Of a stretch of DNA of 64,000 bases, positions 42,097-51,754 are shown in pieces (position 1 is the stretch's first letter; every line of letters starts with the position of its first letter). A model generated the notes under the pieces. It was not told the origin of the DNA and did not search any database. It saw only the letters and a list, made by a program, of their open reading frames with translations. Where the stretch lies: contig NZ_LNBE01000004.1 of NCBI RefSeq assembly GCF_001445655.1, positions 1,798,001-1,862,000 on the forward strand. The letters are read 5' to 3'. Position numbers and translations under genes: made by a program. The stretch comes from Streptomyces roseifaciens (lineage in GTDB: Bacteria > Actinomycetota > Actinomycetes > Streptomycetales > Streptomycetaceae).

Positions 42097-44515
42097 GGAG
42101 CCGGGCCAGGAGGCGTATGGCGGCCCGTTTGTCGAGAGGGTCGTTGCCGTTGCCGCACTTGGGGGACTGGACGCAGGAGGGGCAGCCGGTGTCGCACTCG
42201 CAGGCGGCGATCGCCTCGCGCGTGGCGGTGAGCCAGCCCGCGGCGGTGTGGAAGGCCCTCTCGGCGAAGCCCGCGCCGCCGGGGTGGCCGTCGTAGACGA
42301 AGACGGTCGGCAGGAGCGTGTCGGGGTGCAGGGGGACGGAGACGCCGCCGATGTCCCAGCGGTCGCAGGTGGCGAAGAGGGGGAGCATGCCGATGGAGGC
42401 GTGTTCCGCGGCGTGCAGGGCGCCTCCGAGGGCCTCGGGGGCGATCCGGGCCTCGTCGAGCTGGTCCTCGGTGACGGTCCACCACACGGCGCGGGTGCGC
42501 AGCGTACGCGGCGGCAGGTCCAGCTTGGACTCGCCGAGGACCTCGCCGGTGATGAGCCGGCGGCGGAGGAAGGAGACGACCTGGTTGGTCACCTCGACCG
42601 AGCCGAAGCACAGCCGCGCCTCCCCCCAGGGGATCTCGGCGCTGGTCTCCAGGATGGAGACGGCCGTCGTGTCGCGGGCCGTCGTCGAGTACGGCGGGTC
42701 GGCCTGCTCGACGAGGGCGACGGAGTCCTCCAGGTCGAGGCGGCGGACGAGGTAGGTGCGGCCCTGGTGGAGGTGGACCGCGCCCTCGTGGACGGAGGCG
42801 TGGGCGGCGCCCGCGTCCACGGTGCCCAGCAGCCGCCCGGTGCCCTCCTCCACGACCTGGACGGGGCGGCCCCCGCCGCCCCGGATGTCGGTGAGGTCGG
42901 CGGCGCGCTCGCGCCGGGTCCAGTGCCAGGCGGCCCCGCGGCGGCGGAGCAGCTTGCGCGCCTCGAGCTGGGCGAGCAGGCCCGGCGTCTCGGGTCCGAA
43001 CAGGGACAGGTCGGCCTCGGTGAGCGGCAGCTCGGCGGCCGCGGCGCACAGATGGGGGGCGAGGACGTAGGGGTTGTCGGGATCGAGGACGGTGGATTCC
43101 ACGGGCTGCCGGAAGAGCGCCTCGGGGTGGTGGACGAGATAGGTGTCCAGGGGGTCGTCGCGGGCGACCAGCACGGCGAGGGCTCCCCGGCCCGTACGGC
43201 CCGCGCGGCCGGCCTGCTGCCACAGGGAGGCCCGCGTGCCCGGATAGCCCGTCAGGAGGACGGCGTCGAGGCCGGCGACGTCGACGCCGAGCTCCAGGGC
43301 GGTCGTCGCGGACAGGCCCAGCAGCTCGCCGCTGTGCAGGGCGCGCTCGATGGCGCGGCGCTCCTCGGGGAGATAGCCGCCGCGGTAGGCGGCGACACGC
43401 CCGGGCAGGGAACGGTTTACGGCCGCCAGGCGCTCCTGGGCGATCAGGGCGACGAGCTCGGCGCCACGCCGTGACCGTACGAAGGCGACCGTGCGGACGC
43501 CCTGGACCACGAGGTCGGTGAGGAGGTCGGCGCTCTCGGCGGTGGCGGTGCGGCGCACGGGGGCCCCTCGCTCGCCGTGGAGCTCGGTGAGGGGCGGCTC
43601 CCAGAGGGCGAAGACCAGCTCGCCGCGCGGGGAGGCGTCCTCGGTGATCTCCACCACCGGAACGCCCGTCAGCCGGCCGGCGGCGGTGGCCGGATCGGAG
43701 GAGGTGGCCGAGGCGAGGAGGAAGACCGGATCGGCCCCGTAGCGGGCGCAGACACGCCGGAGCCGGCGCAGCACCTGGGCGACGTGCGAGCCGAAGACGC
43801 CCCGGTAGGTGTGGCACTCGTCGATGACGACGTAGCGCAGGGCACGCAGGAAGGAGGACCACTTGGGGTGGGCGGGCAGGATCGAGCGGTGGAGCATGTC
43901 GGGGTTGGTGAGCGCGTAATTGGCGTACTGACGCACCCACTCCCGCTCCTCGACGGGAGTGTCCCCGTCGTAGACGGCGGGCCGCACGCCCTTGCCCAGG
44001 GGCTCGGCGAGGGCCTTCACGGCGCGCCGCTGATCGGCGGCGAGGGCCTTGGTGGGGGCGAGGTACAGCGCGGTCGCCCCGCGGCCGTTCGGGGCCTCGG
44101 AGCCGTCCAGCAGGGCGCTGAGGACCGGTGCCAGGTACGCGAGGGACTTCCCGGAGGCGGTTCCGGTGGCCACGACCACCGATTCGCCGCGCAGTGCGTG
44201 CTCTGCGGTGAGCGCCTGATGGGCCCACGGCCGCTCGATGCCGGCCGCCCGGACGGCCTCCACCACTTCCGGCCGGATCTTCTCAGGCCAGGGGGCATGA
44301 CGTCCGGGACGCGGGGGCAAGTGCTCCGTATGAGTGATGCGTGCAGCCCTGTCCGCCCCGGCGGTCAGTCGGTCGAGGACTGTCCGGGGAGAGGGATGTA
44401 CGCCCGCCTCCGGCGGGAGTTGATCGTTGGCCATCGGCACCGAGTGTGTCACTGGCGTGACGGACAATGGCGTCAAGGCGTCGTGCGCGCCTGCCGGTAA
44501 GTGATTGAATGCCAT
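42071..44515 (-). CDS. DEAD/DEAH-box helicase with DUF1998 zinc domain (Hrq1/YprA-like)
   Basis: An 814-residue superfamily 2 helicase: Walker [10 protein letters not shown], motif II DECH ([11 protein letters not shown]), motif III SATS, motif [14 protein letters not shown]. The C-terminal DUF1998 region has the cysteine cluster [20 protein letters not shown]. This is the MrfA/Hrq1-like architecture, linked to repair of crosslinked or bulky DNA lesions. The start ATG 44515 (MAFNHLPAG) is chosen by recall of the Streptomyces family; it lies 55 bases from the divergent bldG start. Confidence 0.92.
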   Translation of the reverse strand: MAFNHLPAGAHDALTPLSVTPVTHSVPMANDQLPPEAGVHPSPRTVLDRLTAGADRAARITHTEHLPPRPGRHAPWPEKIRPEVVEAVRAAGIERPWAHQALTAEHALRGESVVVATGTASGKSLAYLAPVLSALLDGSEAPNGRGATALYLAPTKALAADQRRAVKALAEPLGKGVRPAVYDGDTPVEEREWVRQYANYALTNPDMLHRSILPAHPKWSSFLRALRYVVIDECHTYRGVFGSHVAQVLRRLRRVCARYGADPVFLLASATSSDPATAAGRLTGVPVVEITEDASPRGELVFALWEPPLTELHGERGAPVRRTATAESADLLTDLVVQGVRTVAFVRSRRGAELVALIAQERLAAVNRSLPGRVAAYRGGYLPEERRAIERALHSGELLGLSATTALELGVDVAGLDAVLLTGYPGTRASLWQQAGRAGRTGRGALAVLVARDDPLDTYLVHHPEALFRQPVESTVLDPDNPYVLAPHLCAAAAELPLTEADLSLFGPETPGLLAQLEARKLLRRRGAAWHWTRRERAADLTDIRGGGGRPVQVVEEGTGRLLGTVDAGAAHASVHEGAVHLHQGRTYLVRRLDLEDSVALVEQADPPYSTTARDTTAVSILETSAEIPWGEARLCFGSVEVTNQVVSFLRRRLITGEVLGESKLDLPPRTLRTRAVWWTVTEDQLDEARIAPEALGGALHAAEHASIGMLPLFATCDRWDIGGVSVPLHPDTLLPTVFVYDGHPGGAGFAERAFHTAAGWLTATREAIAACECDTGCPSCVQSPKCGNGNDPLDKRAAIRLLARLLRDAPKDG

Positions 44516-44569
44516 CGCGGCTGCCGATCCATGGGGGGCGACCGCTCGATGCAAGGTGCTGGAGGATCC

Positions 44570-44911
44570 GTGGACCTGTCCCTGTCGACCGAGACCGTAG
44601 GCGACCGTACGGTTGTCCGGGTCGGTGGCGAGATTGATGTGTACACCGCGCCCAAGCTGCGTGAGCAGCTGGTCGAGCTTGTCAACGACGGCAGCTATCA
44701 CCTCGTCGTGGACATGGAGGGCGTCGACTTCCTCGACTCCACCGGGCTCGGCGTCCTGGTCGGCGGGCTGAAGCGGGTGCGGGCCCATGAGGGCTCGCTG
44801 CGCCTGGTCTGCAACCAGGAGCGCATTCTCAAGATTTTCCGTATCACCGGCCTCACCAAGGTGTTCCCCATCCACACCTCGGTCGAGGATGCGGTGCAGG
44901 CGACCGACTGA
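44570..44911 (+). CDS. bldG: Anti-sigma factor antagonist BldG
   Basis: A 113-residue STAS-domain protein, the length of S. coelicolor Bld[12 protein letters not shown] contains Ser57, the phosphorylation site. GTG 44570 has GGAGG directly upstream. BldG binds anti-sigma factors (ApgA, UshX, others) and releases sigma factors for aerial growth, stress response and antibiotic production. No TTA codon. The next gene encodes its ATP-binding partner. Confidence 0.96.
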   Translation: MDLSLSTETVGDRTVVRVGGEIDVYTAPKLREQLVELVNDGSYHLVVDMEGVDFLDSTGLGVLVGGLKRVRAHEGSLRLVCNQERILKIFRITGLTKVFPIHTSVEDAVQATD

Positions 44912-44931
44912 GGTCGCCGGGGAAGACTGTC

Positions 44932-44972
44932 ACGCGGGGGGCACCCGGGCTCGCGGGTCCGGCCCCCTCGTG
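44932..44972 (+). terminator. Hairpin between bldG and its partner gene
   Basis: A bulged G/C-rich stem: ACCCG (44943-44947) pairs with CGGGT (44954-44958), extended by GGGGGGC against GCCCCC. It lies in the 116-base gap after bldG. In S. coelicolor bldG is transcribed both alone and with the next gene, so a partial terminator fits. Confidence 0.4.
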
Positions 44973-45027
44973 AGTCCGCCCTTTTCCGGATGAGGGGGAG
45001 AGGGCACGTACGACCGAGGGGGATGGC

Positions 45028-45480
45028 ATGGCCACCGTCGAACTGCTCTTCAGTGCCCTTCCCGAGCATGTCCGGACCGCCCGGCTGGTGGCAGCCGCGG
45101 TGGCGCGCCGTGCCGGCGTGGACGAGGCCGTGCTGGACGAGGTCCGGCTCGCCGTGGGCGAGGCGTGCTCGCGCGCGGTGGGGCTGCACATCAGTAATGA
45201 GGTGACCACCCCCGTCCGGGTGACGCTGATCGAGGACGAGAAGAAGTTCTCCATCGAGGTCGGGGACGACGCCCCCGGCCCCGCACCGGAGGCGCTCGCT
45301 GCCGCGAACGGCTCGGAGCGCGCCGGCGGCGGCCCCGAGGAGAGCGCTGCCGACAGCGAGGACGACATGGGCCTGGCGGTCATCAGCGGCTTGGTCGACG
45401 ACGTCGAGGTGACGGCGGACGAGCGCGGCGGCCTGATCCGGATGAGCTGGCCGATCGCTCCCGCGGCCGTGGCGCCGTAG
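45028..45480 (+). CDS. RsbW-like anti-sigma factor ATPase (BldG partner, ApgA-type)
   Basis: A 150-residue HATPase_c-type protein. An N-terminal FSALPEHVRTARLVAAAVARR and VLDEVRLAVGEACSRAVGLH correspond to the RsbW alpha-helical region and N box, but the N-box Asn appears replaced (EACSR). DDMGLAVISGLVDDVEV is the later ATP-lid/G1 region. A low-complexity Gly/Glu/Ser insertion lies between. It is the S. coelicolor SCO3548-type protein encoded beside bldG and shown to interact with it. ATG start after GAGGGGGATGGC. Confidence 0.88.
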   Translation: MATVELLFSALPEHVRTARLVAAAVARRAGVDEAVLDEVRLAVGEACSRAVGLHISNEVTTPVRVTLIEDEKKFSIEVGDDAPGPAPEALAAANGSERAGGGPEESAADSEDDMGLAVISGLVDDVEVTADERGGLIRMSWPIAPAAVAP

Positions 45481-45623
45481 CCCGTCCGGGCGTATCGCCG
45501 TAGCCGGCCCTCCTCGGACGGCCGTAACTCCCGGCTGCCCTGTGCGGCCGTTCCGATGACGCCTGCTGGACGACCGCCGCAGGATTCACCGGCTTCCTGT
45601 GCACCGAGCAGCCATATTTCTGC

Positions 45624-46001
45624 GATCTTTTTGCCGCCCCCTGCATCCGGCGGCGTCTCGCGGCCGACGATCGCCGCAGCCCCCATGGATCGTTCCTTCC
45701 GGGCCCATTGATCTTCCGCGTGATTCCGGTGATCCCGACGATCTTCCGGAATGGATCTCGCGTCGTCCCCCTTTCCCCGATCACCGCTGATCGCCATTGA
45801 TCGTCATCGATGGCCGTTCCGGATCTCCGTCCGCGATCGTTTATGCGGCGGATCATTCACTCGATCTTCACTTGCACAGGCCAATTCCATTTGCCGCGCT
45901 CTGTTTTGATCTCGCCATGCTCCCTACAATCCGTCCATCTTGAGCTCAGGACGCCTGAGCGTGGCCGCTGTTCCGTGATCTCCCTTTCGCGATCGCGGAT
46001 C
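45624..46001. repeat. Cluster of 18 GATC sites upstream of hppA
   Basis: GATC starts at 45624, 45669, 45688, 45710, 45731, 45740, 45754, 45779, 45789, 45799, 45822, 45835, 45851, 45863, 45908, 45977, 45991 and 45998. About one would be expected in 375 bases at this base composition. GATCTTCCG occurs twice (45710, 45740). The 558-base gap 45481-46038 is unusually AT-rich for the window and has no convincing gene. Function unknown. Confidence 0.85.
45902..45930 (+). promoter_or_regulatory. Candidate hppA promoter
   Basis: TACAAT at 45925-45930 is a good -10 element, with TGTTTT 17 bases upstream as a poor -35. It would give a leader of about 100 bases before the hppA start. One GATC site (45908) lies in the spacer. 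Confidence 0.35.
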
Positions 46002-46038
46002 AGCTGCGCGCCCATGTGCCAAACGTCAGGGAGGACGA

Positions 46039-48444
46039 ATGGCGGGGCCCTTCACACCTCGACAGGTGGACTTTCAACAGCTCGACTTCACTCGGAATCT
46101 CGCGGCCGAACTCACCCAGGGCAACCGCACCATGGTGATCGTGATCGCGGCCGTCGCACTCGCGGCGCTCGTGGTCGCCGTCGCCCTGGTGCGGCAGGTC
46201 CTCGCGGCGGGCGAGGGAACCGACAACATGAGAAGGATCGCGGCGGCGGTGCAGGAAGGCGCGAACGCCTATCTCGCACGGCAGTTGCGCACCCTCGGCG
46301 TATTCGCCGTGGCGGTGTTCTTCCTCCTGATGCTCCTGCCGGCCGACAACTGGTCGCAGCGCATCGGGCGTTCGGTCTTCTTCCTGATCGGAGCGCTCTT
46401 CTCGGCGGCGACCGGCTATATCGGCATGTGGCTCGCTGTGCGCAGCAATGTCCGGGTCGCCGCGGCGGCCCGCGAGGCCACTCCGGCGCCGGGCGAGCCC
46501 GAGAAGGACCTGACGGCCGTTTCCCACAAGGCCATGAAGATCGCGTTCCGGACGGGTGGCGTCGTCGGGATGTGCACCGTGGGGCTCGGCCTGCTGGGAG
46601 CCTCCTGCGTGGTGCTCGTGTACGCGGCCGACGCGCCCAAGGTGCTGGAGGGCTTCGGCTTCGGCGCGGCCCTGCTGGCGATGTTCATGAGGGTCGGCGG
46701 CGGCATCTTCACCAAGGCGGCCGACGTCGGCGCCGACCTCGTCGGCAAGGTCGAACAGGGCATCCCCGAGGACGACCCGCGCAACGCCGCCACCATCGCG
46801 GACAACGTGGGGGACAACGTCGGCGACTGCGCGGGCATGGCCGCCGACCTCTTCGAGTCGTACGCCGTGACGCTGGTCGCCGCGCTGATCCTCGGCAAGG
46901 CCGCCTTCGGCGACGCGGGGCTCGCCTTCCCCCTGCTCGTCCCCGCGATCGGCGTGCTCACGGCGATGATCGGCATCTTCGCGGTCGCGCCGCGCCGCGC
47001 CGACCGCAGCGGGATGACCGCGATCAACCGCGGGTTCTTCATTTCGGCCGTCATCTCGCTCGTCCTGGTGGCCGTTGCGGTGTTCGCGTACCTCCCCTCC
47101 AGCTACGCCGATCTGAAGGGCATCGGGGACGAGGCGATCCGCGGCCACGCGGGCGACCCGAGGGTGCTCGCGCTCGTGGCGGTGGCCATCGGCATCGTCC
47201 TCGCCGCGCTCATCCAGCAGCTCACGGGGTACTTCACGGAGACCAGCCGGCGGCCCGTGCGGGACATCGGCAAGACGTCCCTGACCGGACCGGCGACGGT
47301 CGTCCTCGCCGGCATCTCCATCGGCCTGGAGTCCGCCGTCTACTCGGCCGTGCTCATCGGGCTGGGCGTCTACGGGGCGTTCCTGCTCGGCGGCACGTCC
47401 ATCATGCTGGCCCTGTTCGCCGTCGCGCTCGCCGGCACCGGCCTGCTGACCACCGTGGGCGTCATCGTCGCCATGGACACCTTCGGCCCGGTCTCCGACA
47501 ACGCCCAGGGCATCGCCGAGATGTCCGGCGACGTCGAGGGCGCCGGCGCGCAGGTGCTCACCGACCTCGACGCGGTCGGCAACACCACCAAGGCCATCAC
47601 GAAGGGCATAGCCATCGCCACGGCCGTGCTGGCCGCGTCGGCGCTCTTTGGCTCGTACCGCGACGCCATCGCCACCGCGGTGAAGGACGTGCACGCGAAG
47701 TCCGGGGAGATGGGCCTGAGTCTGGACATCTCGCAGCCCAACAACCTCGTCGGGCTCATCCTCGGCGCCGCCGTAGTCTTCCTCTTCTCCGGACTGGCGA
47801 TCAACGCCGTGTCGCGGTCGGCGGGCGCCGTGGTCTACGAGGTGCGGCGGCAGTTCCGCGAGCACCCCGGGATCATGGACTACAGCGAGAAGCCGGAGTA
47901 CGGCCGCGTGGTGGACATCTGCACCAAGGACGCGCTGCGCGAACTCGCCACGCCCGGCCTGCTGGCCGTGATGGCGCCCATAGCCGTCGGGTTCTCGCTC
48001 GGCGTCGGAGCGCTCGGCTCGTACCTGGCGGGGGCCATCGGCACCGGCACCCTGATGGCCGTCTTCCTCGCCAACTCCGGTGGCGCCTGGGACAACGCCA
48101 AGAAGCTGGTGGAGGACGGCCACCACGGCGGAAAGGGCAGCGAGGCGCACGCGGCGACGGTCATCGGCGACACGGTCGGCGACCCGTTCAAGGACACCGC
48201 AGGGCCGGCCATCAACCCGCTGCTGAAGGTGATGAACCTGGTGGCGCTGCTGATCGCCCCTGCGGTGGTCAAGTTCTCCTACGGCGTCGACGCCAACAAG
48301 GGCCTGCGGATCGGGATCGCGGTGCTGGCGATCGTCGTCATCGTCGGCGCGGTGTACGTCTCCAAGCGGCGCGGGGTCGCGGTGGACGACGACGGCAACG
48401 CCGAGCGGACGGCGAAGCCCGCCGATCCGGCGGTGGCGTCGTAA
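46039..48444 (+). CDS. hppA: K+-independent H+-translocating pyrophosphatase
   Basis: An 801-residue integral membrane pump with about 16 helices that couples pyrophosphate hydrolysis to proton export. Catalytic motifs: DVGADLVGKVE, then DDPRNAATIADNVGDNVGD; a C-terminal DTVGDPFKDTAGPAINPL. The signature GNTTKAITKG carries Lys/Thr in the positions that define the K+-independent class. ATG 46039 follows GGGAGGACGA. The gene ends within the first of a set of 18-base tandem repeats. Confidence 0.96.
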   Translation: MAGPFTPRQVDFQQLDFTRNLAAELTQGNRTMVIVIAAVALAALVVAVALVRQVLAAGEGTDNMRRIAAAVQEGANAYLARQLRTLGVFAVAVFFLLMLLPADNWSQRIGRSVFFLIGALFSAATGYIGMWLAVRSNVRVAAAAREATPAPGEPEKDLTAVSHKAMKIAFRTGGVVGMCTVGLGLLGASCVVLVYAADAPKVLEGFGFGAALLAMFMRVGGGIFTKAADVGADLVGKVEQGIPEDDPRNAATIADNVGDNVGDCAGMAADLFESYAVTLVAALILGKAAFGDAGLAFPLLVPAIGVLTAMIGIFAVAPRRADRSGMTAINRGFFISAVISLVLVAVAVFAYLPSSYADLKGIGDEAIRGHAGDPRVLALVAVAIGIVLAALIQQLTGYFTETSRRPVRDIGKTSLTGPATVVLAGISIGLESAVYSAVLIGLGVYGAFLLGGTSIMLALFAVALAGTGLLTTVGVIVAMDTFGPVSDNAQGIAEMSGDVEGAGAQVLTDLDAVGNTTKAITKGIAIATAVLAASALFGSYRDAIATAVKDVHAKSGEMGLSLDISQPNNLVGLILGAAVVFLFSGLAINAVSRSAGAVVYEVRRQFREHPGIMDYSEKPEYGRVVDICTKDALRELATPGLLAVMAPIAVGFSLGVGALGSYLAGAIGTGTLMAVFLANSGGAWDNAKKLVEDGHHGGKGSEAHAATVIGDTVGDPFKDTAGPAINPLLKVMNLVALLIAPAVVKFSYGVDANKGLRIGIAVLAIVVIVGAVYVSKRRGVAVDDDGNAERTAKPADPAVAS

Positions 48445-48498
48445 GGAGCGGTGGCGTCGTAAGGAGTGGTGGTGTCGTAAGGAGTGGTGGTGTCGTAA
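48431..48498. repeat. 18-base tandem repeat spanning the hppA stop codon
   Basis: About 3.8 units of the form YGGTGGYGTCGTAAGGAG begin at 48431, 48449, 48467 and 48485. Each carries a TAA in the hppA frame, so the stop codon itself is multiplied, as is an AAGGAG ribosome-binding-site-like hexamer. The first two units and the last two are most alike, suggesting stepwise duplication. Confidence 0.85.
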
Positions 48499-48716
48499 CG
48501 AACTGACGCTCCGGCACTTCGGGCGGCCGGGTGGGCGGCGTGCAGGGCACGTCGTCCACCCGTGTGCGGTTCCCCCTCTCCTCCCCTGTGCGGTGAATGC
48601 CACGCTGCGCTTGGTGCAAATGGCTTTAAAAGAGGGCATACGGGAAGCCCGCCTCCTGGGCGGTCCCGCTCGGACGTGTAAGTTCCGGGCCGAGAGCCAT
48701 CGAAGGGACCGATCCG

Positions 48717-49289
48717 GTGAACAAGAAGCTTGCGGCCGTACTGTCCGGCGGTACGGCGCTCCTGCTGGCGCTGACCGGCTGCGGCAGCGACGACGAGGGC
48801 AACAAGAAGCTGGACGCCTGGGCCATGAAGGTCTGCGACCAGATGCAGCCCCAGGTGAAGAAGATTCTGGACGCGAACCAGTCGATCGCGAGCGTCCAGA
48901 CCGAGGAGGACTCCAAGAAGGTCCAGCAGACCGACTCCGCGGCCTTCCAGGTCAGCGTCGACGCGTACAAGGCGCTCGCCAACGCGGTGCAGGACGCGGG
49001 CGCGCCGCCCGTCAAGGACGGCGAGACCAGCCAGAAGAACGCGGTCAAGGCGCTCAACGACCTCTCCACGGCGTACGCGAACCTGAAGAAGCGGAGTGAC
49101 GCCCTCGACACCGGTGACAAGACCAAGTTCGGCGAGGGGCTGAGGGGCATCGGCGGGGACGTCGCCAAGCTCAGCGGCCAGAGCTCCGAGGCGCTCAAGA
49201 AGCTGCAGTCGGGCGACGTCGGCAAGGCCATGGCCAAGCAGCCGGGCTGCCAGAAGAACTCGCTCTCCCCGTCGCCTGCGAAGAGCTGA
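48717..49289 (+). CDS. Small secreted lipoprotein
   Basis: A 190-residue protein with signal peptide and lipobox LTGC (Cys about 22). The mature part is helical, Lys/Asp/Gln-rich and contains two further Cys (KVCDQMQ; PGCQKN). This is a small lipoprotein family common in Streptomyces near topA. No enzymatic motif is visible. GTG start 272 bases after hppA. Confidence 0.82.
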   Translation: MNKKLAAVLSGGTALLLALTGCGSDDEGNKKLDAWAMKVCDQMQPQVKKILDANQSIASVQTEEDSKKVQQTDSAAFQVSVDAYKALANAVQDAGAPPVKDGETSQKNAVKALNDLSTAYANLKKRSDALDTGDKTKFGEGLRGIGGDVAKLSGQSSEALKKLQSGDVGKAMAKQPGCQKNSLSPSPAKS

Positions 49290-49420
49290 CCCGGAGAACC
49301 GGATACTGGAGAACCGGGGCCCCGGAAGACTGGGCCCCGGCAACGGCCCCGGAGAACGGCCCCGGCGATCCCGAGCCCGGCGATCCGAGCCCGGAGAACC
49401 GGCCGGGTGAACGGCGTGCT

Positions 49421-49452
49421 GCGGCGTCGCGTCCCCACGGACGCGACGCCGC
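49421..49452 (+). terminator. Hairpin after the lipoprotein gene
   Basis: GCGGCGTCGCGTCC (49421-49434) and GGACGCGACGCCGC (49439-49452) form a perfect 14-bp stem with a CCAC loop. The preceding 130 bases are made of degenerate CCCGGAGAACCGG and CCCGGCGATCC units. Confidence 0.7.
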
Positions 49453-49500
49453 ACCCCGCCGCTTTCGTCGTTTGCCGGTGCCGCCCCCGACAATGGTCCC

Positions 49501-51033
49501 GTGAGTACGCTCCTTCCCGCCGCCGACCGCGCGCGCACCTCCCGGCTGCGCGACGCCCTGCTCGCCGCCGCCTTCACCGCCGACGGCCTCCTCGACCTGC
49601 TGGGCGCCCCCGCCTACGCCGCGCTCGCCCGCAGCGAGACCGTGCCCGCCCTGCGGGCCACGCGCGGCGACAGCCCGCTGGAGACGCTCGTCCGGCTCTT
49701 CCTGCTGCAGCGCCCGGCCCCGTACGCGCGGGCCGCGGCCGCGCTGCCCGTCGACGACTGCCTCGCCGGGGGCTGGCTCGTCCGCGACGGGGACTCGGTG
49801 CGCGCCACCGTGGACGTGCGCCCGTACGGCGGCCCGGACGGGCAGGACTGGTGGATCGTCTCCGACCTCGGCTGCGCGGTCGGCGGCGCCGGCGGCATCG
49901 CCGGGGGCGGGGCCGGCCCCTCGGGAGTCGACCGCTCGCAGCTGGTCCTCGGCGTCGGCGGCGCCTCGACCACCCTCGCCGGGCTCACCGTCCGCACGCC
50001 CGTCGCGAGCGCCCTCGACCTGGGCACGGGCTCCGGCATCCAGGCGCTGCACGCGAGCCAGCACGCCACGCGTGTGACCGCGACGGACCTCAACCCGCGC
50101 GCCCTGCACATCACGCGGCTCACCCTGGAGCTCTCCGGCGCCGCCGAGGCCGACCTGCGCGAGGGTTCGCTCTTCGAGCCGGTCGCCCAGGACACCTTCG
50201 ACCTGATCGTCTCCAACCCGCCGTTCGTCATCTCGCCGGGCGCCCGCCTGACCTACCGCGACGGCGGCATGGGCGGCGACGACCTGTGCCGCACCCTCGT
50301 CCAGCAGTCGGCCGACCGGCTCAACGACGGCGGCTACTGCCAGCTGCTCGCCAACTGGCAGCACGTCGAGGGCGAGGACTGGCGCGAGCGGCTCTCCTCC
50401 TGGGTGCCGCGCGGCTGCGACGCCTGGATCGTCCAGCGCGAGGTGCAGGACGTCGCCCAGTACGCCGAGCTGTGGCTGCGTGACGCGGGCGACCACCGCG
50501 CCGGCCCGGAGGAGTACGCGGCCCGCTACGACGCCTGGCTGGAGGAGTTCGAGGCCCGCAAGACCAAGGGCATCGGATTTGGCTGGATCACGCTGCGCAA
50601 GTCGGGTGCCGACCGGCCGTCCGTCGTCGCCGAGGAATGGCCGCACCCGGTCGAGCAGCCGCTCGGCCCGGCCGTCCGCGCCCACTTCGACCGGCAGGAC
50701 TTCCTGCGCACGCACGACGACGCCGGGCTGCTCGCCGCCCGCTTCGCCCTGGCCGACGAGGTCGTGCAGGAGCAGGTCGGCCTGCCGGGCGCGGAGGACC
50801 CCGAGCACGTGGTGCTCCGCCAGAACCGCGGCATGCGGCGGGCCACCAAGGTGGACACCGTCGGCGCGGGCTTCGCGGGCGTGTGCGACGGCTCCCTGAG
50901 CGCGGGGCGGATTCTCGACGCCATCGCCCAGCTGATCGGCGAGGACCCGGTGCTGCTGCGGGACCGGACCCCGGAGTCGATCAGGACGCTCGTCGAGCAG
51001 GGCTTCCTGACGCCCGTGGCGGAGCGGCAGTAG
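49501..51033 (+). CDS. Class I SAM-dependent methyltransferase (HemK/RlmG-like)
   Basis: A 510-residue protein. The first 160 residues are a helical/winged-helix-type substrate domain; a Rossmann methyltransferase follows with motif I ALDLGTGSGIQALHA and the catalytic VSNPPFVI of N-methyltransferases acting on protein glutamine or nucleic-acid bases. The C-terminal 200 residues (about 310-510) are another conserved extension with a winged-helix look. It is a distinctive actinobacterial family; the substrate is unknown. GTG start. Confidence 0.88.
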   Translation: MSTLLPAADRARTSRLRDALLAAAFTADGLLDLLGAPAYAALARSETVPALRATRGDSPLETLVRLFLLQRPAPYARAAAALPVDDCLAGGWLVRDGDSVRATVDVRPYGGPDGQDWWIVSDLGCAVGGAGGIAGGGAGPSGVDRSQLVLGVGGASTTLAGLTVRTPVASALDLGTGSGIQALHASQHATRVTATDLNPRALHITRLTLELSGAAEADLREGSLFEPVAQDTFDLIVSNPPFVISPGARLTYRDGGMGGDDLCRTLVQQSADRLNDGGYCQLLANWQHVEGEDWRERLSSWVPRGCDAWIVQREVQDVAQYAELWLRDAGDHRAGPEEYAARYDAWLEEFEARKTKGIGFGWITLRKSGADRPSVVAEEWPHPVEQPLGPAVRAHFDRQDFLRTHDDAGLLAARFALADEVVQEQVGLPGAEDPEHVVLRQNRGMRRATKVDTVGAGFAGVCDGSLSAGRILDAIAQLIGEDPVLLRDRTPESIRTLVEQGFLTPVAERQ

Positions 51034-51078
51034 CGGCCCCGGCCCCGTAGTGGCTGCCGTCTGATCAGGGCGTGTTTT

Positions 51079-51170
51079 CGGTCACGGCTTCCGGTCACGG
51101 CTTCCGGTCGCGGTGCGACGTCGGGCGCCGTGGCCGGGAACCGTCCACCGCCGTGGCCGGGAACCGTCCA
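51079..51170. repeat. Two tandem repeat sets in the gap before topA
   Basis: CGGTCACGGCTTC is tandem at 51079-51091 and 51092-51104. A 22-base unit (CGCCGTGGCCGGGAAC plus CGTCCA) is repeated exactly from 51126 and 51149, a 23-base period. The whole 721-base gap 51034-51754 shows no convincing gene on either strand. A promoter for topA is expected near 51670 (TTGACA at 51673-51678). Confidence 0.65.
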
Positions 51171-51754
51171 ACAGAAATGCTTCTTCGGCCGCCGAAGGCG
51201 TAAAGGCAGACCTCTGCCGGGGCCGAAGGCGATCGCGTAGAGATCGCCGATGCCGTTGTCTCGCGCCCGCCACTGGCAATGCCCGCAGACGGCCGGTGCA
51301 CCGTGGGCCACGTGACGGGCCCCACGCCCCGTCCGTGTTTGCGGACCGCAATTCTGGACATCGTTTTCAGGACAACCTGTTGCCCGTGGTCCGTCCGGAC
51401 GCATATGCGTCCGACGCCTCGGGCAGGGCCATGTCAAGGATCGTCCAGGGCTTCCGTGACTCTTTCGGGTCCAAGCCCGCGCCCTTGCGGCGCGCGGCCC
51501 GCCGTCCGCCTCTCCGCCGTCACACCCTTGGCCAGGGCCCTGTGAAGCGCGGCATCGGGGGCGGAGTGGACGTAGCCTTCATTACGACCCTAAGAGTGTG
51601 ATGTTGGATACCGTGCTGGTTAGAACGTACATCGGGTTACCGTTCGAGTGGCGTTGCGGGCTTTTTCCGTTTGACACGGGGGCGGGATGTACCGTCACAC
51701 TCCGCAGCGTCACCGCAGCGCCCACACCGAGTGCCGACCGGAAGAAGAGCGAAG

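Noticed and set aside
45383..45856. Minus-strand frames in the GATC-rich gap before hppA
   Set aside because: Arg/Ser/Gly-rich, no ribosome-binding site, and one overlaps the BldG partner gene; the AT-richer composition and repeats argue for a regulatory stretch.
45481..46038. Riboswitch in the hppA leader
   Set aside because: No recognisable conserved riboswitch core; the notable feature is the GATC density.
51082..51437. Minus-strand frames in the gap before topA
   Set aside because: Built partly from tandem repeats and extend into the methyltransferase gene in antisense; no recognisable domain.
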